A DNA stretch of 64,000 nt. It comes from an uncultured Mucilaginibacter sp. Lineage in GTDB: Bacteria > Bacteroidota > Bacteroidia > Sphingobacteriales > Sphingobacteriaceae. Position 1 is the first letter of the stretch. The number at the start of each line of letters is the position of its first letter. The translations under genes and the position numbers were made by a program. The stretch covers positions 279,921 to 343,920 of the forward strand of contig CAIPFE010000028.1 of the NCBI GenBank assembly GCA_903864275.1, written 5' to 3'. Under the pieces are notes generated by a model that ran no database searches, was not told where the DNA came from, and saw only the letters and a program-made list of their open reading frames with translations. Of this stretch, positions 17,238 through 26,183 are shown piece by piece.

Positions 17238-20200
17238 TAACCTACAGTTTGATATTGTAATTTTTCTAAAACCTTTTTGTATTCTTTCGGATATACCTTA
17301 ACAAAATGGCCCGAAGCCTTGCGCCAGTTGGCCAGTAGTTGTTTTGCCACTTCGCTGCCTGTCAAATGTATGTGCTTGTGCAGTAAAGTGGTAATCTGTT
17401 CTTCATCCTGTATTGATAAAGGATCAAGGTCGACCATTTCCATATTGCAGTTTTCGCTAAAGGTACTGTTGGGGTTATACACCCAAGCAATACCTCCGCT
17501 CATCCCGGCTGCAAAGTTGCGGCCTGTTTCACCCAATATAAGGGCGCGGCCGCCGGTCATATATTCGCAGCCATGATCGCCAATACCTTCCACAACAGTG
17601 GTAGCGCCAGAGTTACGTACGGCAAAACGTTCGCCTGCCATACCGCGGATAAATACTTCGCCGGCAGTTGCGCCGTAAAGTGCTACGTTGCCTATAATAA
17701 TATTGTCTTCAGGCGTGAAAGTTGCCCTCTCTGATGGATAAATAGCTAACTGCGCTCCCGATAAACCTTTGCCAACGTAATCATTAGCTTCGCCTTCCAG
17801 TTCGAAAGATATCCCTTTGGTAGCAAAAGCCCCAAAGCTTTGCCCGGCTGAACCTTTAAATTTAAAGTTGATGGTATTATCAGGCAGCCCCAATGAACCA
17901 TATTGTTTCGAAATCTCATTGGATAATAAAGTACCAATCGTACGGTCAACATTCCTCACATCGAATGTGGCAAATACCGGCGTTTTATCCATCAAGGCGG
18001 GTTGCGCGGCCTCCAAAAGTCTCCAGTCGATGATATGATCCATGCCATGGTCCTGTTGTTCGCTGTTATAAAGTGTAACATCTTTCGGGTTATTTACCGG
18101 GTGTAATATGCCCGACAAATCGATTTTTTTAGCCTTCCAACTCGTGAGGTTTTCCTTAACTTTTAAAAACTGTACGCGCCCAACCATTTCGTTAACGGTG
18201 CGGAAACCAAGCTCAGCCATGATCTCCCGCATTTCTTCAGCCAAGAAGCGGAAGAGATTTACGATATGTTCGGGTTTGCCCGAGAATAATTTTCTTAATT
18301 CCGGATCCTGTGTTGCAACGCCGACCGGGCAGGTATTCATGTGGCATTTGCGCATCATGATGCAGCCGCCTGCAACAAGGGCAGCGGTAGCAACGCCCCA
18401 TTCTTCGGCGCCCATTAAACAGGCTATGGCTAAATCGCGACCGGTTTTTAACTGCCCGTCTGTTTGCAAAACCACACGGCTGCGCAGTTTATTGCGTACC
18501 AGTGTTTGATGGGCTTCGGTTAAACCAAGTTCCCATGGCAGGCCTGCATGTTTTATAGAGCTGATAGGCGATGCGCCTGTACCACCATCGTAACCAGCAA
18601 TAAGTATAACATCCGCATGCGCTTTGGCCACACCAGCAGCAATGGTACCTACGCCGGCTTTTGAAACCAGTTTTACATTGATTCGTGCAGCACGATTGGC
18701 ATTTTTAAGATCGAATATGAGCTGCGCTAAATCCTCTATCGAATAAATATCATGGTGCGGCGGTGGGGAGATCAAACCAACACCGGGGGTAGAGTGTCGG
18801 GTTTTTGCGATCCAGTCGTCCACCTTATGGCCTGGCAATTGGCCCCCCTCGCCGGGTTTTGCACCTTGCGCCATCTTTATTTGCAGTTCATCGGCGTTAG
18901 TAAGATAGTTCGAGGTAACCCCGAAACGTGCCGAGGCAACCTGCTTTATTGCTGAGCGCATAGAATCGCCGTTTGGCAATACTTTGTACCGCATTTCGTC
19001 CTCGCCGCCTTCGCCGGTATTGCTTTTGCCGCCAATACGGTTCATGGCAATGGCAATGGTACTGTGTGCCTCGTGAGAAATGGAACCAAATGACATGGCG
19101 CCCGTCGCAAAGCGTTTCATGATATTTTCCGCAGGCTCAACCTCCTCTATCCTGATGGATTCGCGGTGATGGGCAAAATCGAGTAATCCCCTTATGGTGA
19201 AATGCTTTTCGGTTTGCTCATTTATTTCTCTGGCGTAGTTTTTATAAACGGAGTAATTATTTGTGCGTGTTGCATGCTGAAGCAAGTGTACAGTAGTCGG
19301 GTTAAACAAATGCGATTCACCGCGGCGTTTCCATTGGTAAATACCGCCATCGGGCAGTAAATGGTCGGCACTTTTTGCGCTAAAACCTACTTTGTGTTTG
19401 CAAAGCGATTCGCGCGCTATTTCATCCAGCCCCAAGCCGCCAATGCGGGTTACTGCGCCAGCAAAATATTTGTCGACTACCGATTGGTTAAGCCCTAATA
19501 TTTCGAAAACCTGTGAGCCATGGTACGATTGAAGCGTTGAAATACCCATCTTCGAGAATATCTTCAGCAAGCCGTCATTTACCGATTTAACATAGTTTTT
19601 GTACAGCGTTTTTATATCCAGGTCGGTTTCTAAATTGCCGTTATTTTTAAGCGTCTCGATCGTAGATAAGGCGAGGTATGGGTTAATAGCTGTTGCCCCA
19701 AACGCGAGCAAACACGCAAAATGGTGTACTTCCCAGGTATCGCCGGTTTCAACAACCAAACCAACAGCCCCGCGGCGTCCGCTCCTGATCAAATGATGAT
19801 GGACAGCCGAAACTGCCAGGAGCGATGGGATCGGAGCATGCTCCGAATCAATAGCGCGGTCGGATAATATCAATACTTCAAAACCATCATCAACGGCATC
19901 TTCGGCATAGCGGCAAAGCCTTGCTATCCCTTTTTCTATTGATCCCGGCATGCCGTCAGCGTTATAATAGGTCTGCAAGGTTTTGGCATGGAACATTCCG
20001 GTATCAATACTCCGCAGCTTTTCTAGCTGGTGGTTTTTTAGTATCGGGTGCTTTAAAACCACGCAATGGCAATGCATTTTATCTTCGTCGAGCAGGTTGC
20101 CATTGTTACCGATAAAGGTAGAAAGGCTCATCACCAAACGTTCGCGTATCGGGTCAATAGGCGGATTGGTTACCTGCGCAAAAAACTGTTTAAAATAGCT

Positions 20201-21754
20201 CGTGAGGTGCTGCGGTTTATCGGATAATATAGCCAGCGGCACATCGGTACCCATCGAACCTACCGGTTCTTTGCCGTCAAGCGCCATCGGCTTAATAATA
20301 GTGTCGATATCTTCCCGACTGTAACCAAATACCTGCTGGTAACGATAAACAGAAGCTTCGGACAAGCTGGCAAATGCCAAACGCGGCTCGGCAAGCTCCC
20401 CAAGCTGAATTTTATAATTTTCCAGCCAGCGGCCATAAGGCTGACGGGATGCGATCTGGTGTTTTATTTCATCATCCGTAATGATCTTTCCCTTTTCAGT
20501 GTCTATCAGCAGCATTTTGCCCGGCTGTAAACGGCCTTTTCGCAATACCAGTTTTTCGTCCAGGTTAAGCACCCCGGCTTCCGAAGCGGCGATAACACGG
20601 CCGTCTTTGGTAACCACAAAACGCAGGGGGCGCAGGCCATTCCTGTCTAACAGCGCGCCGATAAACTTTCCATCAGTAAAAGTTATCGCAGCAGGGCCGT
20701 CCCAGGGTTCCATTAGAGCCGCATGGAACTCGTAAAAAGCTTTCTTAAGCGGGTCCATTTGCTCATTGCCATCCCATGCTTCGGGGATCAGCATCATCAT
20801 TACATGCGGTAATGAGCGGCCGCTGTGCAAAAGTATCTCGATGATATTATCCAGGCAGGCCGAATCGCTTTGGTTATTGTCAATCACCGGCAGCAGCATC
20901 TCCATCTCTTCCTGCGTGAAATAAGATGAAGCATAAGATTTCAGGCCGGAATAAAACCAGTTTAAATTGCCTGTTAAAGTATTGATCTCGCCATTGTGTG
21001 CTATCAGGCGGAACGGCTGCGCCAGTTTCCATGATGGGAAAGTATTGGTCGAGAAGCGCGAATGGATCATGGCAAAGCCCGAAACTAAACGCGGATCGGT
21101 GAGGTCGGTAAAATACTGGCGCAGCTGGTAAGTGGTTACCTGCCCCTTGTAAACAATTGTTTTACAGGATAATGACGTAAAATAAAAATGCTCGGCAGCT
21201 GCGGGAAGCGTTTCTGTTATAGTTTTATTGATGTACCGTCTTAATATATAAAGCTTGCGTTCAAAATCGTCGGTGTTTGTAAGGTGATGGGGGCGCTGAA
21301 CAAAAAGCTGCTCCACATCCGGTTCGGCCTTGCGGGCAGTTTCGCCAACAACTGATGATTTGACCGATATTTTACGATAACCTAATTTATGTAAGCCTAA
21401 TTTCTCTATAGCATTGCCAATAACAATCCGGCAAGCCTTTTTCAATGATGATTCCTTTGGAAAAAATATCATACCCACGCCGTACTCGCCCGGTTCGGGT
21501 AAGCTGATCTCCAGGTCCGAGCATTCTTCCATCAAAAATTCATGGGGAAGCTGGATAAGTATACCTGCGCCGTCGCCGGTTTCGGGGTCACAGCCACACG
21601 CGCCGCGATGCTCCATGTTTTCGAGCATGGTAAGCGCGTCATCAATTATCTGGTTAGTTTTATGCCCGTTAATATTGGTTATAAAACCGGTTCCGCACGA
21701 ATCGTGCTCAAATTCCGGCCTGTAAAGGCCCTGTTCGCATTCAGTTTGATCCAT
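17237..21754 (-). CDS. gltB: Glutamate synthase large (alpha) subunit
   Basis: A 1505-residue enzyme that makes two glutamates from glutamine and 2-oxoglutarate. The class II amidotransferase domain begins at Cys20 (HDSCGTGFITN) after a short propeptide. Next come the central domain, the FMN-binding synthase domain (KPGEGGQLPGHKVDDWIAKTR, GYDGGTGASPISSIKHAG) and the 3Fe-4S cluster motif CHMNTCPVGVATQD. The C-terminal beta-helix GXGXG domain (VVEGIGDHGCEYMTGG) completes it. The full domain set is present. It is first in the gltB-gltD operon, with a 308-nt AT-rich upstream region shared with a divergent GNAT gene. Confidence 0.97.
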   Translation of the reverse strand: MDQTECEQGLYRPEFEHDSCGTGFITNINGHKTNQIIDDALTMLENMEHRGACGCDPETGDGAGILIQLPHEFLMEECSDLEISLPEPGEYGVGMIFFPKESSLKKACRIVIGNAIEKLGLHKLGYRKISVKSSVVGETARKAEPDVEQLFVQRPHHLTNTDDFERKLYILRRYINKTITETLPAAAEHFYFTSLSCKTIVYKGQVTTYQLRQYFTDLTDPRLVSGFAMIHSRFSTNTFPSWKLAQPFRLIAHNGEINTLTGNLNWFYSGLKSYASSYFTQEEMEMLLPVIDNNQSDSACLDNIIEILLHSGRSLPHVMMMLIPEAWDGNEQMDPLKKAFYEFHAALMEPWDGPAAITFTDGKFIGALLDRNGLRPLRFVVTKDGRVIAASEAGVLNLDEKLVLRKGRLQPGKMLLIDTEKGKIITDDEIKHQIASRQPYGRWLENYKIQLGELAEPRLAFASLSEASVYRYQQVFGYSREDIDTIIKPMALDGKEPVGSMGTDVPLAILSDKPQHLTSYFKQFFAQVTNPPIDPIRERLVMSLSTFIGNNGNLLDEDKMHCHCVVLKHPILKNHQLEKLRSIDTGMFHAKTLQTYYNADGMPGSIEKGIARLCRYAEDAVDDGFEVLILSDRAIDSEHAPIPSLLAVSAVHHHLIRSGRRGAVGLVVETGDTWEVHHFACLLAFGATAINPYLALSTIETLKNNGNLETDLDIKTLYKNYVKSVNDGLLKIFSKMGISTLQSYHGSQVFEILGLNQSVVDKYFAGAVTRIGGLGLDEIARESLCKHKVGFSAKSADHLLPDGGIYQWKRRGESHLFNPTTVHLLQHATRTNNYSVYKNYAREINEQTEKHFTIRGLLDFAHHRESIRIEEVEPAENIMKRFATGAMSFGSISHEAHSTIAIAMNRIGGKSNTGEGGEDEMRYKVLPNGDSMRSAIKQVASARFGVTSNYLTNADELQIKMAQGAKPGEGGQLPGHKVDDWIAKTRHSTPGVGLISPPPHHDIYSIEDLAQLIFDLKNANRAARINVKLVSKAGVGTIAAGVAKAHADVILIAGYDGGTGASPISSIKHAGLPWELGLTEAHQTLVRNKLRSRVVLQTDGQLKTGRDLAIACLMGAEEWGVATAALVAGGCIMMRKCHMNTCPVGVATQDPELRKLFSGKPEHIVNLFRFLAEEMREIMAELGFRTVNEMVGRVQFLKVKENLTSWKAKKIDLSGILHPVNNPKDVTLYNSEQQDHGMDHIIDWRLLEAAQPALMDKTPVFATFDVRNVDRTIGTLLSNEISKQYGSLGLPDNTINFKFKGSAGQSFGAFATKGISFELEGEANDYVGKGLSGAQLAIYPSERATFTPEDNIIIGNVALYGATAGEVFIRGMAGERFAVRNSGATTVVEGIGDHGCEYMTGGRALILGETGRNFAAGMSGGIAWVYNPNSTFSENCNMEMVDLDPLSIQDEEQITTLLHKHIHLTGSEVAKQLLANWRKASGHFVKVYPKEYKKVLEKLQYQTVG

Positions 21755-22062
21755 TGTAAATTATACAGTTTATATAATGGTGCAAGCACGAAGTTACTAA
21801 TTGTCAGTTTTAATTAAAAATATCTTAAAAGTTTTATATTAATCTAAAAAATATAACATTAATTCGGCGTAAAATTATCAAATTATTAATATTTTACCAA
21901 TATTTATTAAAATATGGCAAATGGGATATGTTTTGGCGGTGCTTGTGTTCAATTTTAACCTATACTTAATGTGCCGGTGACAAGAAATACAGGATACGAG
22001 TGATACTGATTTTGAATTTTTTAGCTTTGTTTAATAATTGCTTTTTGAGTAACTAACATTTC
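21755..22062. other. AT-rich divergent promoter region of gltB and a GNAT gene
   Basis: The 308-nt gap between divergent gltB and the acetyltransferase is strongly AT-rich (runs such as TTAATTAAAAATATC and AATTATTAATATTTTACC). It must contain promoters for both directions, but I cannot assign a clear box or operator. No ORF of note. Confidence 0.5.
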
Positions 22063-22611
22063 ATGCCCGCAAAAGTATTCATAGAAACACCCCGCCTGAT
22101 ATTAAGGCAATGGAAAGCCTCTGATCATGAACCTTATATCCAATTGAACCAGGATAGCGAGGTAATGGAGTTTTTCCCTTCCCTTTTGACAAGAGATGAA
22201 AGCCTGGCGCACATAGACAGGTTTACCAAGCACATTGATCAGTATGGCTACGGATTTTTTGCCCTCGAACGAAAAGATACCGGGCAGTTTATTGGGTTTA
22301 CAGGCTTATCTCATCCACGATTCGAAGCGCCCTTTACCCCTTGTGTTGAAATAGGTTGGCGTTTAAGCAAAGCTCACTGGGGGGAGGGTTTCGCCACCGA
22401 GGCGGCTTTAGCCACTCTGGATTTCGGATTCGGCAGCATTGGGCTTGATGAAATCTATGCTTTTACATCTGTTCACAATAAAAAATCGGAGCAAGTGATG
22501 CTAAAGGCCGGGATGTTAAAGCAGGGGGAGTTTGAACACCCGCAGATTGAGGCCGGCCATTTTTTAAAACAGCATGTTTTGTATAGGATCAGCCGTCCCC
22601 CAAAGATTTAA
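22063..22611 (+). CDS. GNAT-family (RimJ/RimL-type) N-acetyltransferase
   Basis: A 182-residue protein of the RimJ/RimL-like acetyltransferase_3 branch. It starts ETPRLILRQWKASDHEPYIQLNQD, has the strand VEIGWRLSKAHWGEGFATEAALATLDFGF with the acetyl-CoA pyrophosphate loop (WGEGFA), and ends with the typical HNKKSEQVMLKAGM. It transfers acetyl from acetyl-CoA to an amine, probably a small molecule or N-terminus; the acceptor is not predictable. Single gene, 90 nt before the thioredoxin-fold gene. Confidence 0.9.
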   Translation: MPAKVFIETPRLILRQWKASDHEPYIQLNQDSEVMEFFPSLLTRDESLAHIDRFTKHIDQYGYGFFALERKDTGQFIGFTGLSHPRFEAPFTPCVEIGWRLSKAHWGEGFATEAALATLDFGFGSIGLDEIYAFTSVHNKKSEQVMLKAGMLKQGEFEHPQIEAGHFLKQHVLYRISRPPKI

Positions 22612-22701
22612 CCAATAATAAAAAACCTTTGCAATTGTTTGATATATTTGAACCAAAAGATTTGAACCGCTATTTTTAATTTTACGACCAGGTTTTAAGT
22701 T

Positions 22702-23847
22702 ATGAAAAGGCCAATCCTCATTTTTAACTTTATTATAGCTTTCGCACTTTGTTTTTCATTGTTTGCCTTTAGGTTTGATGAGCACAAAACCCTCGAAATT
22801 GGTGCGAGCGCCCCCGATTTTAGTTTGCCCGGGGTGGATGGCAAAACCTATACCCTAGAGTCATTTAAAGACGCCAAAATACTGGCCGTTGTTTTTATGT
22901 GCAACCATTGCCCAACCTCGCAGGCTTACGAAGACAGGGTAATAAAACTTACCAGCGATTATGCGGCCAAAGGTGTAAGCGTCGTAGCGATCAACCCCAA
23001 TAACCCTGCTTCATTGCGCTTGGATGAGCTGGGTTACAGCGATGTGGGCGATTCTTACGAGGAAATGAAGATACGCGCTAAGGACGCACATTTCAATTTC
23101 CCTTATCTGTATGATGGCGAAACAGAAATAGCCTCAAATAAATATGGCCCTGTTTGCACCCCACATATTTTCATTTTTGACAAAGATCGGAAACTGCGTT
23201 ATCAAGGCCGGATAGATGATACAGAAAACCCAAAGAAAACGCCTCATAGCGAGGATGCACGCAACGCTATTGATGCTTTGCTAAGCGCTCAGCCAGTTCC
23301 TGTAACAACTACTAAAGTTTTTGGCTGCTCGATAAAATGGGCGGAGAAGAGTGTCTGGATAGATAAAGCTAAAATTCAATGGGCAAAGGAGCCCGTGACG
23401 CTCGACACCATTGATGCCAAAGGCTTGGCCGAGCTTGTAAAAAACCATTCGGATAAGTTGAGGCTCATTAACGTATGGGCCACATGGTGTGGGCCATGCG
23501 TGGAAGAATTTGCTGATTTTGTCACGATGAACCGGATGTACCGCGACCGTGGTTTCGAATTTGTGAGCATCAGTGCCGACGACCCTGATCATAAAGATAA
23601 AGCCCTGAAGTTTTTGCAGCGTAACCAGGCATCCGGCCCTAATTATATTTTTAATATTGACGATAAATATAAGCTGATAGAAGCGATAGACCCTAAATGG
23701 GAGGGAGCTTTACCTTATACTATTTTGGTGGAACCCGAAGGCAAAGTTGTTTACGCACACCAGGGAATAATTGATCCCGATCAGCTTAAGCTGATTATTT
23801 TTAATGACCCGATGATAGGAAGAATTTATAAAGAAGACCCAAAATGA
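22702..23847 (+). CDS. Exported two-domain redoxin: PRX-like domain fused to TlpA-like thioredoxin
   Basis: A 381-residue protein with an N-terminal hydrophobic signal (residues 4-22). Domain 1 (about 30-190) is a peroxiredoxin-like thioredoxin fold: GASAPDFSLPGVDGKTYTLESF followed by VVFMCNHCPTSQAYEDRV, giving a CxxC pair of the PRX-like-1 type, and ending CTPHIFIFDKDRKLRYQGRIDD. Domain 2 (about 240-381) is TlpA/ResA-like with active site WATWCGPCVEEF. Both redox centres are intact. The protein probably acts in the periplasm on protein or cytochrome thiols. Its stop overlaps the next start (ATGA), so the SnoaL-like gene is coupled. Confidence 0.85.
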   Translation: MKRPILIFNFIIAFALCFSLFAFRFDEHKTLEIGASAPDFSLPGVDGKTYTLESFKDAKILAVVFMCNHCPTSQAYEDRVIKLTSDYAAKGVSVVAINPNNPASLRLDELGYSDVGDSYEEMKIRAKDAHFNFPYLYDGETEIASNKYGPVCTPHIFIFDKDRKLRYQGRIDDTENPKKTPHSEDARNAIDALLSAQPVPVTTTKVFGCSIKWAEKSVWIDKAKIQWAKEPVTLDTIDAKGLAELVKNHSDKLRLINVWATWCGPCVEEFADFVTMNRMYRDRGFEFVSISADDPDHKDKALKFLQRNQASGPNYIFNIDDKYKLIEAIDPKWEGALPYTILVEPEGKVVYAHQGIIDPDQLKLIIFNDPMIGRIYKEDPK

Positions 23848-24197
23848 TCGCAATAACTGAAATCGCACATCGCCTGACATCGCTTTGCTCCGAACAAAAA
23901 TTTGTGGAGGCTTATGCCGAATTGTTTTCGGACCATGTCGAAAGTATCGATCCTATATATAAAAACGAGCCTTTAAAGGGCTTGGCACATTTGATGGAGA
24001 GGGAAAGGCAGTTTCTTTCAACTGCTGAAATTCATGATGTAAAAGTATCAGAAGCTTTATTTGCGGGGAATTATTTTACCGTGATAATTGCAATGGATTT
24101 TACCGTTAAGGGCCAGGAAAGAAAAAGAATGGAAGAAATTGGTGTTTATAAGGTTGAATACGGGAAGATAATAAGCCAGCAGTTTTTTATTGGTTGA
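23844..24197 (+). CDS. SnoaL-like / NTF2-fold small protein
   Basis: A 117-residue protein without signal peptide. The pattern RLTSLCSEQKFVEAYAELFSDHVESIDPIY, then LKGLAHLMERERQFLSTAEIHDVKVSEALFAGNYFTVIIAMDFTVKGQ and EIGVYKVEYGKIISQQFFIG, matches the SnoaL-like branch of the NTF2 cone fold. Such proteins bind or isomerise small ligands; the substrate is unknown. The start overlaps the upstream redoxin stop by four bases (ATGA), evidence for a two-gene operon. Confidence 0.75.
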   Translation: MIAITEIAHRLTSLCSEQKFVEAYAELFSDHVESIDPIYKNEPLKGLAHLMERERQFLSTAEIHDVKVSEALFAGNYFTVIIAMDFTVKGQERKRMEEIGVYKVEYGKIISQQFFIG

Positions 24198-24206
24198 TTT
24201 TTTGGT

Positions 24207-24242
24207 GATTTCACCGATTATTGGATGATTTCACCGATTATT
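24207..24242. repeat. Short tandem repeat (two 16-bp copies)
   Basis: GATTTCACCGATTATT occurs at 24207-24222 and again at 24227-24242, a 20-bp period with a 4-nt spacer. It lies in the gap after the SnoaL-like gene. Probably a slippage product; no function is evident. Confidence 0.7.
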
Positions 24243-24251
24243 ATTGAATGA

Positions 24252-24269
24252 TCCCGATAGCTATCGGGA
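24252..24269. repeat. Perfect 18-bp palindrome TCCCGATAGCTATCGGGA
   Basis: A 9+9 bp perfect palindrome with no spacer, located 42 nt before the start of the lipoprotein hydrolase and inside the over-extended track ORF. Its presence between genes, like the palindromes at 2380 and 49029, suggests a dispersed palindromic repeat; operator function cannot be excluded. Confidence 0.75.
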
Positions 24270-24310
24270 CACCTATTATCTTTGCTATTGAAAATATATC
24301 CTATCATAAC

Positions 24311-25195
24311 ATGCGATCTTTCTTTTTTTCAATATGCTTTTTTGGGATAATACTGTTTGCTTGTACAAACTCATCCGCGCAGGATATTCGTGGTGCGGTT
24401 TCATTTCATATTTATTCAATACATACCTCATTCCCTGATACTGCCCGTGCAAAAGGGCATCTGTATGACAATAAACTTTATACCCCCGGTGAACATTACC
24501 GCGACAGCACGGTATTGATCATCGCACCCAAAAATCTTGATGCGAAAAAAAAAGTTGATCTTGTTTTTTGGTTCCACGGCTGGGGAAATCATGTCGACAG
24601 CGCAGCGGTCAGGTACGAGCTAACCAAACAATTTATTGCGTCTAAACGCAATGCGGTATTGGTTTTGGCCGAAACGGCTTATAATGCGCCCGACAGTTAT
24701 GGCGGAAAGCTGGAAAACCCAGGCGACTTTAAAGCCCTCGTCACTGATGTGTTAAATGGATTAAGAGCGCAAAAAATTATCCCGGAAAATTGCAGCTACG
24801 GACATATTTTGCTCGGCGGGCATAGTGGCGCATACCGCGTAATGGCCCGGATCATTAAAAACGGCCAGCTGCCCATTGATGAGGCCATGCTTTTTGATGC
24901 GCTGTACGCCGAAACCGATATATTTATGGATTGGATAAAGGCCGATCCGCAACATCGGTTTATCCATTTATTTACTGACCACGGCGGTACTTTTGACGAG
25001 AGCAAGGCTATGGTTAAATTGGTGGACGAGGCGCATATCAACAACTTTGAAGTTGAAGAAACAGCGCTTGAGCCGGCTCAGCTTCGCACGTATCCGATTA
25101 TTTTTGTCCACAGCCTAAAACAGCATAATGATATTGTTAACCCTGATAATTTCAGGCTGATGCTGGAGAATTCGCCGTTTTTAAAAAAATTGTAG
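24311..25195 (+). CDS. Alpha/beta-hydrolase-like lipoprotein
   Basis: The track ORF starts at 24248, but I prefer ATG 24311, which directly opens a lipoprotein signal (MRSFFFSICFFGIILFACTNSS, lipobox LFAC); the longer version would read through a palindrome. The 294-residue product has a hydrolase-like core: VDLVFWFHGWGNHVD (oxyanion strand), NAVLVLAETAYNAPDSYGG, and the nucleophile elbow GGHSGAYRVM. A late HSLKQHNDI supplies a candidate catalytic His. It resembles esterase/PHB-depolymerase-like proteins. The substrate is unknown. A repeat element follows the stop. Confidence 0.75.
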   Translation: MRSFFFSICFFGIILFACTNSSAQDIRGAVSFHIYSIHTSFPDTARAKGHLYDNKLYTPGEHYRDSTVLIIAPKNLDAKKKVDLVFWFHGWGNHVDSAAVRYELTKQFIASKRNAVLVLAETAYNAPDSYGGKLENPGDFKALVTDVLNGLRAQKIIPENCSYGHILLGGHSGAYRVMARIIKNGQLPIDEAMLFDALYAETDIFMDWIKADPQHRFIHLFTDHGGTFDESKAMVKLVDEAHINNFEVEETALEPAQLRTYPIIFVHSLKQHNDIVNPDNFRLMLENSPFLKKL

Positions 25196-25210
25196 AGGCG
25201 CGATACTTTC

Positions 25211-25293
25211 AGACTTACGAAGTTTTTAAACGGCAGAGCCCTCAACGAGGCCTATAAAAAACAAATTTACGACGAGTTAAACTTCGTAAGTCT
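25211..25293. repeat. Dispersed repeat element, copy B (83 bp, perfect 15-bp terminal inverted repeats)
   Basis: AGACTTACGAAGTTT (25211-25225) and AAACTTCGTAAGTCT (25279-25293) are exact inverted repeats around 53 bp. The inner part matches copy A at 5013-5092. The + strand stays open and encodes a peptide (LTKFLNGRALNEAYKKQI) related to that of copy A, with several synonymous differences between them. It lies between converging genes, 8 nt from the DUF5020 stop, and could also act as a hairpin terminator. Confidence 0.8.
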
Positions 25294-25300
25294 CATTTAA

Positions 25301-26038
25301 TCAAAATTTCACCCTCGCAGCAATTGTTGGATACGTCTCAAAAAGATTTTCAGTCGTGATCACATGATAATATAAAATGATCTTTGACCCCACCGACAAG
25401 CTTTTACGTATTTTGAACCACACCTGCGGCTCGCCGAAAAAGGAAACAGTTTTTCCTTTCAAATTATTTGTAAGGCCATCGCCTGTATTTTTGTTTAACG
25501 TGTAAAGTTCAAAATCGCCATCAAATTCCACTTTATAATTCCAGAAGCCTTTCCCCCAATAAAAAGATAACATTACATCATTACTTGGCTTTGGCAGCAT
25601 ATTATAAGTATAGTATACAGCGGTACTGAAATAAGCGCCTTTCCATTGAAATGAATAGGACGGCCCTAATGAGAGGCCGTTGTAAATATAATAGCTGTAT
25701 TGCTTCGGCTCCGTCACACCCAGCCCGCCGCTGTATTGCAGGCTTAAATAGATCTTTGGCTTCCAAAACCTGAATGTTTGCGAGGTTTGAATAAAAGCCT
25801 TCCCAATATTATTATTTGCGCCCTGAAGGTCATCTTCCACTTTTAAAAAGAAAGCCCCAGGCTTTATAAATGACGAGGTATCGTTTTGCGATTTAAAATA
25901 TTCAAAATAAAGGGTCGGAAAATTTTGAGAATTATGGGCGGGATCGATGGTGTGCCTGAGATCATAGTGCAGCTGCAGGTTCTGTGGAAATAATTTGTCC
26001 GAAGAAATGGTCAGCAAAAACAGCAACGCGTATTTCAT
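25301..26038 (-). CDS. DUF5020 family outer-membrane beta-barrel protein
   Basis: A 245-residue protein with an N-terminal signal peptide (MKYALLFLLTISSDKLFPQ). The rest alternates amphipathic strands with many aromatic residues (LQLHYDLRHTIDP, FPTLYFEYFKSQND, YFSTAVYYTYNMLPKPSNDVMLSFYWGKGFWNYKVEFDG), ending in the C-terminal aromatic VKF typical of outer-membrane barrels. The pattern matches DUF5020, a Tsx-like nucleoside-porin relative. Transport of nucleosides is possible but unproven. It is divergent from the membrane-anchored gene at 26184. Confidence 0.8.
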   Translation of the reverse strand: MKYALLFLLTISSDKLFPQNLQLHYDLRHTIDPAHNSQNFPTLYFEYFKSQNDTSSFIKPGAFFLKVEDDLQGANNNIGKAFIQTSQTFRFWKPKIYLSLQYSGGLGVTEPKQYSYYIYNGLSLGPSYSFQWKGAYFSTAVYYTYNMLPKPSNDVMLSFYWGKGFWNYKVEFDGDFELYTLNKNTGDGLTNNLKGKTVSFFGEPQVWFKIRKSLSVGSKIILYYHVITTENLFETYPTIAARVKF

Positions 26039-26183
26039 GATTTATTTTTTTTGATTGTTAAAAACATCGCCTTTGTGGCTTATTTGTAAATATCTTTGAA
26101 GGGACGATGGCAGGGCGTAATTGCAGCGGAAACCTTGCGTAATTCTACAGTTTAAAATGTATGTTATTGCATAACAGTGTTTT

